Positions 9,333-18,822 of a stretch of DNA of 46,368 nt are shown one piece after another; within the stretch, counting starts at the first letter, position 1; the number at the start of each line of letters is the position of its first letter. The position numbers and the translations under genes are program-made. Under the pieces are notes generated by a model, which was not told where the DNA came from, did not search any database, and was given only the letters and a program-made list of their open reading frames with translations. Origin of the DNA: Isoptericola sp. GTDB taxonomy: Bacteria; Actinomycetota; Actinomycetes; Actinomycetales; Cellulomonadaceae. The stretch covers positions 1 through 46,368 of the forward strand of contig JAPSLD010000003.1 of NCBI GenBank assembly GCA_031181105.1, read 5' to 3'.

Positions 9333-10267
9333 GACGACGACGCTACCCCCGCCGCCGTCGCCGCGGCCCGCGGCGGCGTGCTCGGGGGTCTCGTTCTGCT
9401 ACGGGCAGAAGACGTGCTGCCCAGCAGCACCCCGACGACGACGAGGACCCCGCCGGCGAGCTCGCCGGCCGTCACCGTCTCCCCCAGGACGACCCACGCG
9501 GCCGACATCCCGAACACGGGCACGAGCATCGAGAACGGCGCCACCACACCGGCGGGGTGGCGCGTCATCAGCCACGTCCACAGGCCGGAGCCCACGACCG
9601 TGCCGAGCACCACGGTGTACGCCAGGCCCACGAGCGCGCCGGCGGCGCCCGGCGCACCGAGGCCGGTCAGCGACGCCGCGATCGCCTCCGGACCCTCGAC
9701 GAGCAGCGAGACCCCGAGCATCGGCAGAGGCGGTACCACCGACATCCACAGTGTCAGGCGCAGCGGGTTCTGCGGACGCGCCTGCCGGTTGCAGACGTTG
9801 CCGAGCGCCCAGCCGAACGCTCCGGCGAGCGTGAGCAGGAACGGCAGCAGCGCCGCGTGCTCGGCACGCTGCCAGCCGACGACGGCGAGCCCGCCGACCG
9901 CGACGAGGATCCCGGCGACCTGCCGCGGGCCGACGCGCTCCCGCAGGACCGTCGCCCCGAGCAGGACCGTGAACGGACCGGACGCCTGCAGCACGAGCGA
10001 CGCGAGACCGGCCGGCATGCCCGTCGCCATGCCCCAGTAGAGGAACGTGAACTGCAGGACGCCGAACCCGAGCCCGTAGCCGACGAGCCACCGCGCCGGG
10101 ACCTGCGGGCGGGGGACGAGGAGCACCGTCGGCACGGCGAGGAGCGCGAACCGCAGCGCGACGAGGAACATCGGCGGGAAGTGGCCCAGGGACGCGTCGA
10201 TCGCGACGAAGTTCACGCCCCACAGGAGGGCGACGACGACGGCGAGGAGTCGGTGGCGGCTCGGCAT
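9329..10267 (-). CDS. EamA/DMT-family transporter
   Basis: Multi-TM EamA repeats (LLWGVNFVAIDASLGHFPPMFLVALRFALLAVP...); ATGA overlap with downstream XRE gene; start 10267 or 10303. Confidence 0.88.
   Translation of the reverse strand: MPSRHRLLAVVVALLWGVNFVAIDASLGHFPPMFLVALRFALLAVPTVLLVPRPQVPARWLVGYGLGFGVLQFTFLYWGMATGMPAGLASLVLQASGPFTVLLGATVLRERVGPRQVAGILVAVGGLAVVGWQRAEHAALLPFLLTLAGAFGWALGNVCNRQARPQNPLRLTLWMSVVPPLPMLGVSLLVEGPEAIAASLTGLGAPGAAGALVGLAYTVVLGTVVGSGLWTWLMTRHPAGVVAPFSMLVPVFGMSAAWVVLGETVTAGELAGGVLVVVGVLLGSTSSARSRTRPPSTPPRAAATAAGVASSS
9394..9410. promoter_or_regulatory. PopR-box-like palindrome TTCTGCT-ACG-GGCAGAA upstream of XRE regulator
   Basis: 61 nt upstream of XRE start codon (minus strand); matches clpP-upstream palindrome at 7579-7593. 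Confidence 0.75.
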
Positions 10268-10290
10268 GCGTCCATGCTCGAACCGGCCGA

Positions 10291-10321
10291 CGATGAAGCA
10301 CAAGCGAAAGTTGCTTCATCG
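10291..10321. promoter_or_regulatory. Divergent operator CGATGAAGCA-N11-TGCTTCATCG between eamA and lysR
   Basis: Perfect 10-bp inverted repeat between divergent EamA and LysR genes. Confidence 0.7.
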
Positions 10322-10339
10322 ACCTTGTAGGCTGCCTGC

Positions 10340-11281
10340 ATGGACTTCCGGCACCTCGAGCTGGTGCGCGAGCTCGCCGACCGCGGCAGCGTCAGCGCCG
10401 TCGCCGCGGCGACGCACCGGACGCCGTCCGCCGTCTCGCAGCAGCTCAAGACGGCGCAGCGCGAGGCCGGCGTGCCGCTGGTCGAGCCCGCCGGGCGCGG
10501 GCTGCGGCTCACCGACGCGGGCCGGCTGCTCGCCGAGGGCGGGGCGGAGGTCGCCGCAGCCCTCGAACGGGTGCAGGCGCGGTGGGACGCGTTCCGGGGT
10601 GCGCCGTCCGGCACCGTGTCCGTGGCCGCGCTCCCGAGCGCGGCCACGTTCCTGCTCCCGGCCGTGATGCGGGAGCTCGCCGACGGCGCGATCACGCTCC
10701 GCTGCACCGACGTCGATCTCGCCGAGGCCGAGTACGCCGCGCTGACCGCCGACCACGACGTCGTGATCGCCCACAGCCTCACCAGCGTGCGCCCCGCCGG
10801 GACCGACGGGCTCACCGTCGTGCCGCTCGTCCGCGAGCCGCTCGACATCGCGATGGCCGCCGACCACCCGCTCGCGGGCCGGGAGCTCGTGCGCCCGGAG
10901 GACCTCGTCGACCGCGCATGGATCGGCGTCCCCCGCGGCTACCCGTTCGACACCGTGCTGCAGGCGGTCGAGCGGGCGACCGGTGCGCAGCTCGACGTCA
11001 CGCAGCGGCTGCGCGACAACCGGCTGATCGAGGCGCTCGTGGCGGCGTCGGACCGGATCGCCGTGCTGCCCCGGTTCACGACGCCGGTGGGCGCGGGACT
11101 CGTCCTGCGCGAGCTGCGCGGCGTGGCCTCGGCCCGCCACGTCTCCGCCGTCCTGCGCCCGGACCGCGCCGAGCGGGCGGCCGTCAGGCGCGTGCTCGCG
11201 GCGCTCGAGCGCGCCGCCGCGGAGGTCGCGGGGCGCCACGTGCCCCCGCCCGGGTTCGAACCGGGACTGGACCGGGTTTAA
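10340..11281 (+). CDS. LysR-family transcriptional regulator
   Basis: MDFRHLELVRELADRGSVSAVAAATHRTPSAVSQQLKTAQREAGVPL; C-terminus overlaps an antisense tRNA. Confidence 0.9.
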   Translation: MDFRHLELVRELADRGSVSAVAAATHRTPSAVSQQLKTAQREAGVPLVEPAGRGLRLTDAGRLLAEGGAEVAAALERVQARWDAFRGAPSGTVSVAALPSAATFLLPAVMRELADGAITLRCTDVDLAEAEYAALTADHDVVIAHSLTSVRPAGTDGLTVVPLVREPLDIAMAADHPLAGRELVRPEDLVDRAWIGVPRGYPFDTVLQAVERATGAQLDVTQRLRDNRLIEALVAASDRIAVLPRFTTPVGAGLVLRELRGVASARHVSAVLRPDRAERAAVRRVLAALERAAAEVAGRHVPPPGFEPGLDRV

Positions 11282-11314
11282 GCCGGCTGCCTCTGCCAGT
11301 TGGGCTACGGGGGC
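11241..11314 (-). tRNA. tRNA, anticodon TAA (nominally Leu-UUA) on a class I short-variable-arm scaffold
   Basis: GCCCCCG TA GCCCAACTGGCAGAGGC A GCCGG CTTAAAC CCGGT CCAGT CCCGG TTCGAAC CCGGG CGGGGGC A; full cloverleaf; CCA not encoded. Confidence 0.85.
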
Positions 11315-11433
11315 CACCTGCCGGGACGCCACGGGCGGCCCCGCTCGGCACGCCCGGACCCGCCCGGCACCTCACGGTACCGACCGAGACCTCGGCTGCC
11401 GGACGAGGCCGCCCGTGGCGTCGTCGAGCCGGT

Positions 11434-12885
11434 TCAGCCCTTCGACGACTGGTCGGCCGAGGACCACGCCTTCTGCTCGACCTTGACGTTCGCCTCCTTG
11501 GGAGGCACCGACGCCTTGCGGAACTCCTCGCGGGGGTCGTGCAGCGAGCCGAGCGAGACGATCTCGCGGCCCATGAGGAACTGGCCGGTCCAGCCCACGA
11601 GGATGCGGAACTTGCGGTTGACCGTCGGCATCGCCATGAGGTGGTAGCCGCGGTGCGCGAGCCACGCGAGCGTGCCCTTGAGCTTGAGGAAGCCGAACAG
11701 CTCCGCGACGCCCTTGTACATGCCGAGCGACGCGACGACGCCGAGGCTCTCGTGCTTGTACTCCTCGGGCTGCTCGCCCTTGAGGATCGCGACCATGTTG
11801 TCGGCGAGCTGCTTGGCCTCGCGGATCGCGTGCTGCGCGTTCGGGGGGCAGAACTGGCCGGGGTTCAGCACGTCCGGCACGGCGGCGCAGTCGCCGGCGG
11901 CCCAGGCGTCGGGGACGATCTCGCCGTCCTCCGTGGCGACCTGCAGCGTCGGCTTGACCGTGACGCGGCCGAGGCGCTCGTACGGCAGGTCGGACGACTC
12001 CTTGATCACCGGGTTCGCCTTGACGCCCGCGGTCCACACGATGGTGTCGGAGTCGAACTCGACGCCGGTCGAGGTGACGACGTGGCCGTCGACGCACGAG
12101 TTGAGGAACGTGTTGAGGTGGAACTCGATGCCGCGCTTCTTCATCTCCTCGAGCGCCCACCGGCCCATGGGCTCGGTGACCTCGGGCAGGATGCGGCCGC
12201 TGCCCTCGATCATGACGAAACGCAGGTCGCCCGGCTCGATCGTCGGGTAGTTGCGGGTGGCGTAGCGCGCCATGTCCTCGATCTCGGCGAGCGCCTCGAT
12301 GCCGGCGAAGCCGCCGCCCACGAACGTGAACGTCAGCATGCGCTTGCGGGCCTCGGCGTCCCACGTGGACGACGCGACGTCCATCCGGTTCAGGACGTGG
12401 TTGCGGACCGCGATGGCCTCCTCCACGTTCTTGAAGCCGATCGCGTTCTCCGCCAGGCCGGGGATCGGCAGGGTGCGCGAGACCGAGCCGAGGCCGACGA
12501 CGAGCTGGTCGTAGGAGACCTCGTAGTCCGGGCCCTCCTCGGGGCGGATCGTGACCTTCTTGTCGCCGTGGGCGATGTTGACGACCTTGCCCTGGAGCAC
12601 GTCGACGCCCTTGAGCGCGAGGCGGTGCGGCGCGACGACGTCGCGCGCGTCGATCGAGCCGGCGCCGGCCTCCGGCAGGAACGGTGCGTACGTCATGTAC
12701 GGCCGCGGGTCGACGACGACGATCGCCGCCTCCTTCTTGCCCAGCTTGCGGCGCAGGCGGCGCGCCACGTACAGGCCGACCGAACCGCCTCCGAGCACCA
12801 CGACGCGGGGAACCTTGCGGGGGCGGGGCGTGCGCGCCGGCGCGTCCTGGGCACGGCTCAGCACGGACACATCGTTCTCAGGCAT
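11434..12885 (-). CDS. ndh: Type II NADH dehydrogenase / FAD-dependent oxidoreductase
   Basis: VVVLGGGSVGLYVARRL, VVDPRPYMTYAPFLPEA..., TFVGGGFAGIEALAEI, WAAGDCAAVPD. Confidence 0.9.
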   Translation of the reverse strand: MPENDVSVLSRAQDAPARTPRPRKVPRVVVLGGGSVGLYVARRLRRKLGKKEAAIVVVDPRPYMTYAPFLPEAGAGSIDARDVVAPHRLALKGVDVLQGKVVNIAHGDKKVTIRPEEGPDYEVSYDQLVVGLGSVSRTLPIPGLAENAIGFKNVEEAIAVRNHVLNRMDVASSTWDAEARKRMLTFTFVGGGFAGIEALAEIEDMARYATRNYPTIEPGDLRFVMIEGSGRILPEVTEPMGRWALEEMKKRGIEFHLNTFLNSCVDGHVVTSTGVEFDSDTIVWTAGVKANPVIKESSDLPYERLGRVTVKPTLQVATEDGEIVPDAWAAGDCAAVPDVLNPGQFCPPNAQHAIREAKQLADNMVAILKGEQPEEYKHESLGVVASLGMYKGVAELFGFLKLKGTLAWLAHRGYHLMAMPTVNRKFRILVGWTGQFLMGREIVSLGSLHDPREEFRKASVPPKEANVKVEQKAWSSADQSSKG

Positions 12886-12948
12886 GGGTCCCAGTCTACG
12901 ACCGCCGCGGGGCCACGCTCCCCGGGGCACCGGTGGGCGAGACCGACG

Positions 12949-13905
12949 TCACGCGACGGAGAGCGCGATGCCGTCGAGGATGTCGGTCTCGCTCGTCACG
13001 ACCTCGGTGAGGTGCCCGCCGGCGGCCGCGACCTCGTCGCGCACGCGGGCGACGACCTCCGACCACACGAGCGCGCCCGCCCCGATGACGTCGGCGCGCC
13101 CGGGGTGCATGAAGCCCAGCGCGAGCCGCTGCTCGCGCGTGCGGTGCAGGAGGTCGTCGCACGCGGCGAGAGCCTCGTCCGGTGCGAGCGTCGCGCCGTG
13201 CACCCGCTCCCGCTGGTAGGCGGGCAGCCCGAGCGCGTGGGCGGTCACGGTCGTGATCGAGCCAGCGAGCCCGACGAGCGTGGCGGTCCTGCCCAGGGGC
13301 ACGACGGCGGCCGCCGCGTCGAGCGCCGCCCGCACGTCGGCGCGCGCCGCGGCGACCTCCTCGCCGGTGGGAGGGTCGGACGACAGGTGCCGCTCGGTGA
13401 GCCGGACGGAGCCGACGTCGAGCGACAGGGCCGCGTCCGGCGTCGTCGTCCCGAGCACGAGCTCGGTGGAGCCGCCGCCCAGGTCGACGACGAGGTAGGG
13501 GGCGCGGTGCTGGGTGGCCGTGCCGCTCGTCGCGCCGGTGAAGGACAGCAGCGCCTCCTCGTCCCCGGAGACGACCTCGGGCTCGACGCCCACGGCGTCG
13601 AGGACCCCGTCGCGGAAGACGTCACGGTTGCGCGCGTCGCGGGTGGCCGACGTCGCGACGAACCGCACGCGCGTCGCGCCGAGCTCCGCGATGACCCGCG
13701 CGTACTCGCGCGACGCGGCCAGCGTGCGCTCCAGGGCCTCGGGCGCGAGCTCGCCCGTGCGGTCGACGCCCTGCCCGAGCCGGACGACCTGCGTCCGCCG
13801 GTCGACCTCGTGCAGCGTCCCGTCGGAGACGTCGGCCACGAGGAGGCGGATGGAGTTGGTGCCGCAGTCGATGGCGGCGACCCGCCGGGTGGAGCTCGAT
13901 GTCAC
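12949..13905 (-). CDS. Ppx/GppA exopolyphosphatase family
   Basis: VAAIDCGTNSIRLLVADV, YLVVDLGGGSTELVLG, GLAGSITTVTA. Confidence 0.93.
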   Translation of the reverse strand: MTSSSTRRVAAIDCGTNSIRLLVADVSDGTLHEVDRRTQVVRLGQGVDRTGELAPEALERTLAASREYARVIAELGATRVRFVATSATRDARNRDVFRDGVLDAVGVEPEVVSGDEEALLSFTGATSGTATQHRAPYLVVDLGGGSTELVLGTTTPDAALSLDVGSVRLTERHLSSDPPTGEEVAAARADVRAALDAAAAVVPLGRTATLVGLAGSITTVTAHALGLPAYQRERVHGATLAPDEALAACDDLLHRTREQRLALGFMHPGRADVIGAGALVWSEVVARVRDEVAAAGGHLTEVVTSETDILDGIALSVA

Positions 13906-13942
13906 GGGCCCACCCTCTCATCGCGGAGCGGCACGGCGCGCG

Positions 13943-14470
13943 TCAGCAGGTGCAGCGGTCGGGACGCCACTCGTCGCGGACCCGCTCGAGCGCCTCGTCG
14001 CCGAGCGGGTTCACGCCGGGGCCGGCCGCGAGCGCGTGGCCCATGAGCACATGGACGCACTTGACGCGCGTGGGCATGCCGCCGGCGGAGATGCCGTCGA
14101 TCTCCTGGACGTGCCCGAGCTGCTCGCGCTGCGCGAGGTAGTGCTCGTGGGCGCGGCGGTACGCGGCCGCCAGCTCCGGGTCCTCGCCGAGGCGGGCGGT
14201 CATCTCCTTCATGACGCCCTGGGCCTCGAGCCGCGACGCCGCGGCCACCGCGCCGGGGTGCGTCAGGTAGAACGTCGTCGGGAACGGCGTGCCGTCGGGC
14301 AGCCGCGGCGCCGTGCGGACGACGAGGGGACGCCCGCAGACGCAGCGCGCGGCGACGCCGACGACTCCGCGCGGCGTCCGGCCGAGCTGCTCGGCGAGCA
14401 CCTCGAGGTCGTGCTCGGTCACGGCGGTCGGGTCGTCGGCACGCTCGGCGGCGGGGGTCGGTCGGGTCAC
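13943..14470 (-). CDS. DUF501 domain protein
   Basis: VAARCVCGRPLVVRTAPRLPDGTPFPTTFYLTHP...PTRVKCVHVLMGHALAAGPGVNPLGDEAL; between ppx and ftsB-like genes as usual in Actinobacteria. Confidence 0.88.
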   Translation of the reverse strand: MTRPTPAAERADDPTAVTEHDLEVLAEQLGRTPRGVVGVAARCVCGRPLVVRTAPRLPDGTPFPTTFYLTHPGAVAAASRLEAQGVMKEMTARLGEDPELAAAYRRAHEHYLAQREQLGHVQEIDGISAGGMPTRVKCVHVLMGHALAAGPGVNPLGDEALERVRDEWRPDRCTC

Positions 14471-14517
14471 CCGCTCATTCTCCCCGATCGCGTCACCCGC
14501 CCGCCGACGACCGCTGC

Positions 14518-15198
14518 TCAGCCGCCGTCGCCGGCGGACGGGGCGGGGCTCGACGTCGGGCCGCCGCCGGCGGGCTCCTCGCCGTCGCCGGCCTCCGGCG
14601 ACGGCGACGGGCCGTCCGCGACCTGCACCGACTCCCACACCGACTGGAACCACGGCACGTCCGAGGTCGGGTCCGTGCCGACCGGTCCGGCGTCGACGGC
14701 CTCGCCGGTCAGGGGGTCGAGGTCCTCGACGACGGTGTCGGCGTCGAGCGTGCGCCAGACCTTGTCCCCCGGGAACACGAACTGCAGCCGCGAGCGCGCC
14801 TGCTCGACGACGTAGGTGCGGTCCTCCCAGCGTGCGAGCTCCACCTCGAGCCGGTCCCGCTCGGCCTCGTGGCGCGCGAGCTCGGCGCGCAGCCGGTCGA
14901 TCTCCGCGGACTGCTGGACGGCGCCGCGCACCGTCGGCAGCAGCAGGACCAGCGCGAGCAGCACGACCACCGACAGGACGATGACCCGGACAGTCAGGAC
15001 CTCGGGCAGCACGAGCCCGTACCGGCTGCGCCTGCGCTCCTCGCGCGCGGGCCCGGCCGGGCGCCGCGGCGGGCGGGGTGCGGTCGGCCGCGTGCCCGTC
15101 GACGTGCCGCCCGCCGACGAGCCGGCCGTGCCGCGCGCACCCGACGGGCGGGACGCAGGGCGGCGGGACGACGGCGCGGCGGGTCGGCGGGAGGGCAC
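14518..15198 (-). CDS. Septum formation initiator (FtsB/DivIC-like)
   Basis: Single TM followed by coiled coil AEIDRLRAELARHEAERDRLEVELARWEDRTYVVEQARSRL. Confidence 0.88.
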   Translation of the reverse strand: MPSRRPAAPSSRRPASRPSGARGTAGSSAGGTSTGTRPTAPRPPRRPAGPAREERRRSRYGLVLPEVLTVRVIVLSVVVLLALVLLLPTVRGAVQQSAEIDRLRAELARHEAERDRLEVELARWEDRTYVVEQARSRLQFVFPGDKVWRTLDADTVVEDLDPLTGEAVDAGPVGTDPTSDVPWFQSVWESVQVADGPSPSPEAGDGEEPAGGGPTSSPAPSAGDGG

Positions 15199-15260
15199 GT
15201 CCCGATTGTGCCGACCCCGACCGCCCGGGTGGTGGACCGCCGTCGGCGCGCCACGGGCGA

Positions 15261-15340
15261 GCGCGCGCTACCTCGGCGCATCCCGCGCTACCTCGGCGCA
15301 TCCCGCGCTACCTCGGCGTAGGACGCGCTACCTCGGCGGG
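15261..15340. repeat. Second 20-bp-period array of GCGCTACCTCGGCG (4 copies)
   Basis: gcgctacctcggcg units starting about 15265, 15285, 15305, 15325; exact 20-nt period; same unit as array at 2181-2392. Confidence 0.95.
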
Positions 15341-15344
15341 TGGA

Positions 15345-15389
15345 CGGCGACGGCCGGCCGCCTCGCGAGGAGGCGACCGGCCGTCGTCG
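15345..15389 (-). terminator. Strong GC-rich hairpin downstream of enolase
   Basis: CGACGGCCGG-C-CGCCTC-GCGAG-GAGGCG-A-CCGGCCGTCG about 15 nt past eno stop. Confidence 0.65.
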
Positions 15390-15403
15390 TGGGTGCGGGT
15401 GCG

Positions 15404-16705
<1,302 letters not shown>

Positions 16706-16832
16706 TCACGGGCGCTACCGTGCGGCCAGGCCAGGGCACGTGCCCGGGGCCGCCTACGCCCGCGACGGTGGTGGGTTGACGCCCCCAGCCTAGACCGGTG
16801 CGGTCGGTGCGGCGTCCGGTCCCGACAGGTGG

Positions 16833-17504
16833 TCACGCGCCGCCGGGGAGCTTCTCCCGCGCGGCACGGCGCAGGGCCGCCGGGAGCGCGTCGCCCGTGC
16901 GCGCGAGGAACGCCCGCACCGCCTCGGGGTCGGCCGCTCCGGCGTGCTTGAGCGCGATGCCGACCGGCTTGCGGACGACCGGGTCGGCGTCGCCCGCCAG
17001 CAGCTCCGCGAGGCGCAGGAGGTCCGCGACGCCGTCCGGGTGCGGCGGCCTCGTGTACGCGAGCGGGGCCGTCATCGCCGTGCGGCGGCGCAGGGGGTCG
17101 GCCGAGCGCGCGAGCTCGAAGAGCGGTGCGCGCGAGCGGTCGCGCAGGTGCCCGCCGACGACGCGCGGGGCGGCGCGGTCGACCATGTCCCAGGTGTCGA
17201 TCCGGTCGTGCCGGTCGAGGTACAGGCGGTACCGCGCCGCGCGCTCGTCGTCCGTCACGCGTGGCCGGCGGACGAAGAAGTCGAGCACGCAGAACGCGGC
17301 GAGCCGTGGTTCGTACGCGTCGTCGTCGAGGAGGCGGTCGACCTCCTCGAGCGGCATCGCGGCGTAGCGCTTCGCGACGTCGAACAGCGTGCCCATCCGG
17401 ACCCCGAGGACTCCCCCGTCGCCGGCGTAGTGGCGGTTGGGGTGCGCGACCGGGTCCGCGACGGCGCGCAGGTCGGCGACGAGCGAGTCGGCCGTGAGCT
17501 CCAC
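16833..17504 (-). CDS. DNA alkylation repair (AlkD-like HEAT repeat) family protein
   Basis: GVRMGTLFDVAKRYAAMPLEEVDRLLDDDAYEPRLAAFCVLDF...DTWDMVDRAAPRVVG...VRKPVGIALKHAG. Confidence 0.8.
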   Translation of the reverse strand: MELTADSLVADLRAVADPVAHPNRHYAGDGGVLGVRMGTLFDVAKRYAAMPLEEVDRLLDDDAYEPRLAAFCVLDFFVRRPRVTDDERAARYRLYLDRHDRIDTWDMVDRAAPRVVGGHLRDRSRAPLFELARSADPLRRRTAMTAPLAYTRPPHPDGVADLLRLAELLAGDADPVVRKPVGIALKHAGAADPEAVRAFLARTGDALPAALRRAAREKLPGGA

Positions 17505-17602
17505 GCCCTCACGATAGGACGGCGCACCGACACCGGGTCGCGCCGGGATTTCGCCCGCTCCCGGCCCTCCCGTCCCGGTCGCGGTCTGCCAGGCTTGCCA
17601 GC

Positions 17603-18802
17603 GTGAGCCGCATCGTCGTCGTCGGAGCCGGGATCCTCGGGCTGGCCGTCGCCGCGCGCCTGGCCCGCCGGGGTGACGACGTCGTCGTGCTCGAGAAGGA
17701 GGACCGCCTCGCCGCCCACCAGACCGGGCGCAACTCCGGGGTGATCCACTCGGGCCTGTACTACCCGCCGGGCTCGCTCAAGGCCCGGCTCGGCGTGGCC
17801 GGCCAGGCGTCGATGACGCGGTTCGCCCGCGAGCACGGCGTGGCCGTGGACGTCTGCGGCAAGCTCGTCGTGGCGACGTCGCGCTCCGAGGTCGCCCGCA
17901 TGCGCACGCTCGCCGAGCGCGGCACGGCGAACGGCGTGCCCGGCATCCGCGAGCTGTCCCGGGCCGAGGCGCGCGAGCACGAGCCGAACGTCGAGTGCGT
18001 GGCGGCCCTCCACATCCCGACCACCGGCATCGTCGACTACCGCGGCGTGTGCGACGTCCTCGCGGACCAGGTGCGCGCGGCCGGCGGCGAGATCCGCCTG
18101 GGGACGACGGTCGGCCCCGCGACGCGGCGCGACGGGCGCGTGGCCGTGACGGCGGGTCCCGACGTCGTCGTCGCGGACGCCCTCGTCGCGTGCGCGGGGC
18201 TGCACGCGGACCGCTTCGCCCGCGCGTCCGGCGTCGACCCGCAGGCGCGGATCGTGCCGTTCCGCGGCGAGTACTACGAGCTCGCGTCGCACGCCGCCGA
18301 CCTCGTCAAGGGCCTCGTGTACCCCGTGCCCGACCCGCGCTTCCCGTTCCTCGGCGTCCACCTGACCCGCATGGTGCACGGCGGCGTGCACGCCGGGCCG
18401 AACGCCGTCCTCGCGCTCGCCCGGGAGGGCTACACCTGGCGCGACGTCGTGCCGGCCGACGTGCTCGACTGGGCGCGGTGGCCGGGGACGTGGCGGCTCG
18501 TCGCCCGCAACGTCGTCCCCGGTGCGCGCGAGGTCTCGCGGTCGGTGTCGCGGCGGCTCTTCGCCCGCTCGCTCGCGCGGCTCGTGCCCGGGATCGGGCC
18601 CGACGACATCGAGCCGGCACCGTCCGGGGTGCGGGCGCAGGCCCTCGCCCGCGACGGCTCGCTCGTGCAGGACTTCCTCGTGGCGGCCGGCCCGCGCCAG
18701 GTCCACGTGATCAACGCGCCCTCGCCCGCGGCGACGGCGTCGCTCGAGATCGCCCGGCACCTGGAGCAGCGCGTGGACGAGGTGCTCGCCGCGACCCGCT
18801 GA
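17603..18802 (+). CDS. lhgO: L-2-hydroxyglutarate oxidase
   Basis: IVVVGAGILGLAVAARLARRGDDVVVLEKE, HQTGRNSGVIHSGLYYPPGSLKA, PFRGEYYEL. Confidence 0.93.
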   Translation: MSRIVVVGAGILGLAVAARLARRGDDVVVLEKEDRLAAHQTGRNSGVIHSGLYYPPGSLKARLGVAGQASMTRFAREHGVAVDVCGKLVVATSRSEVARMRTLAERGTANGVPGIRELSRAEAREHEPNVECVAALHIPTTGIVDYRGVCDVLADQVRAAGGEIRLGTTVGPATRRDGRVAVTAGPDVVVADALVACAGLHADRFARASGVDPQARIVPFRGEYYELASHAADLVKGLVYPVPDPRFPFLGVHLTRMVHGGVHAGPNAVLALAREGYTWRDVVPADVLDWARWPGTWRLVARNVVPGAREVSRSVSRRLFARSLARLVPGIGPDDIEPAPSGVRAQALARDGSLVQDFLVAAGPRQVHVINAPSPAATASLEIARHLEQRVDEVLAATR

Positions 18803-18822
18803 GCGGGGACCCGCTCAGCGGG
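18795..18822. terminator. Perfect 12-bp hairpin shared by convergent lhgO and mfd, containing both stop codons
   Basis: CCCGCTGAGCGG-GGAC-CCGCTCAGCGGG; lhgO TGA 18800-18802 and mfd stop 18815-18817 both in the stem. Confidence 0.8.

Noticed and set aside
10582-14046. 1154-aa plus-strand ORF spanning lysR, tRNA, ndh and ppx
   Set aside because: Shadow ORF across several well-supported genes and a tRNA
15261-15340. Possible CRISPR array
   Set aside because: Same 20-bp tandem family; no unique spacers and no cas genes
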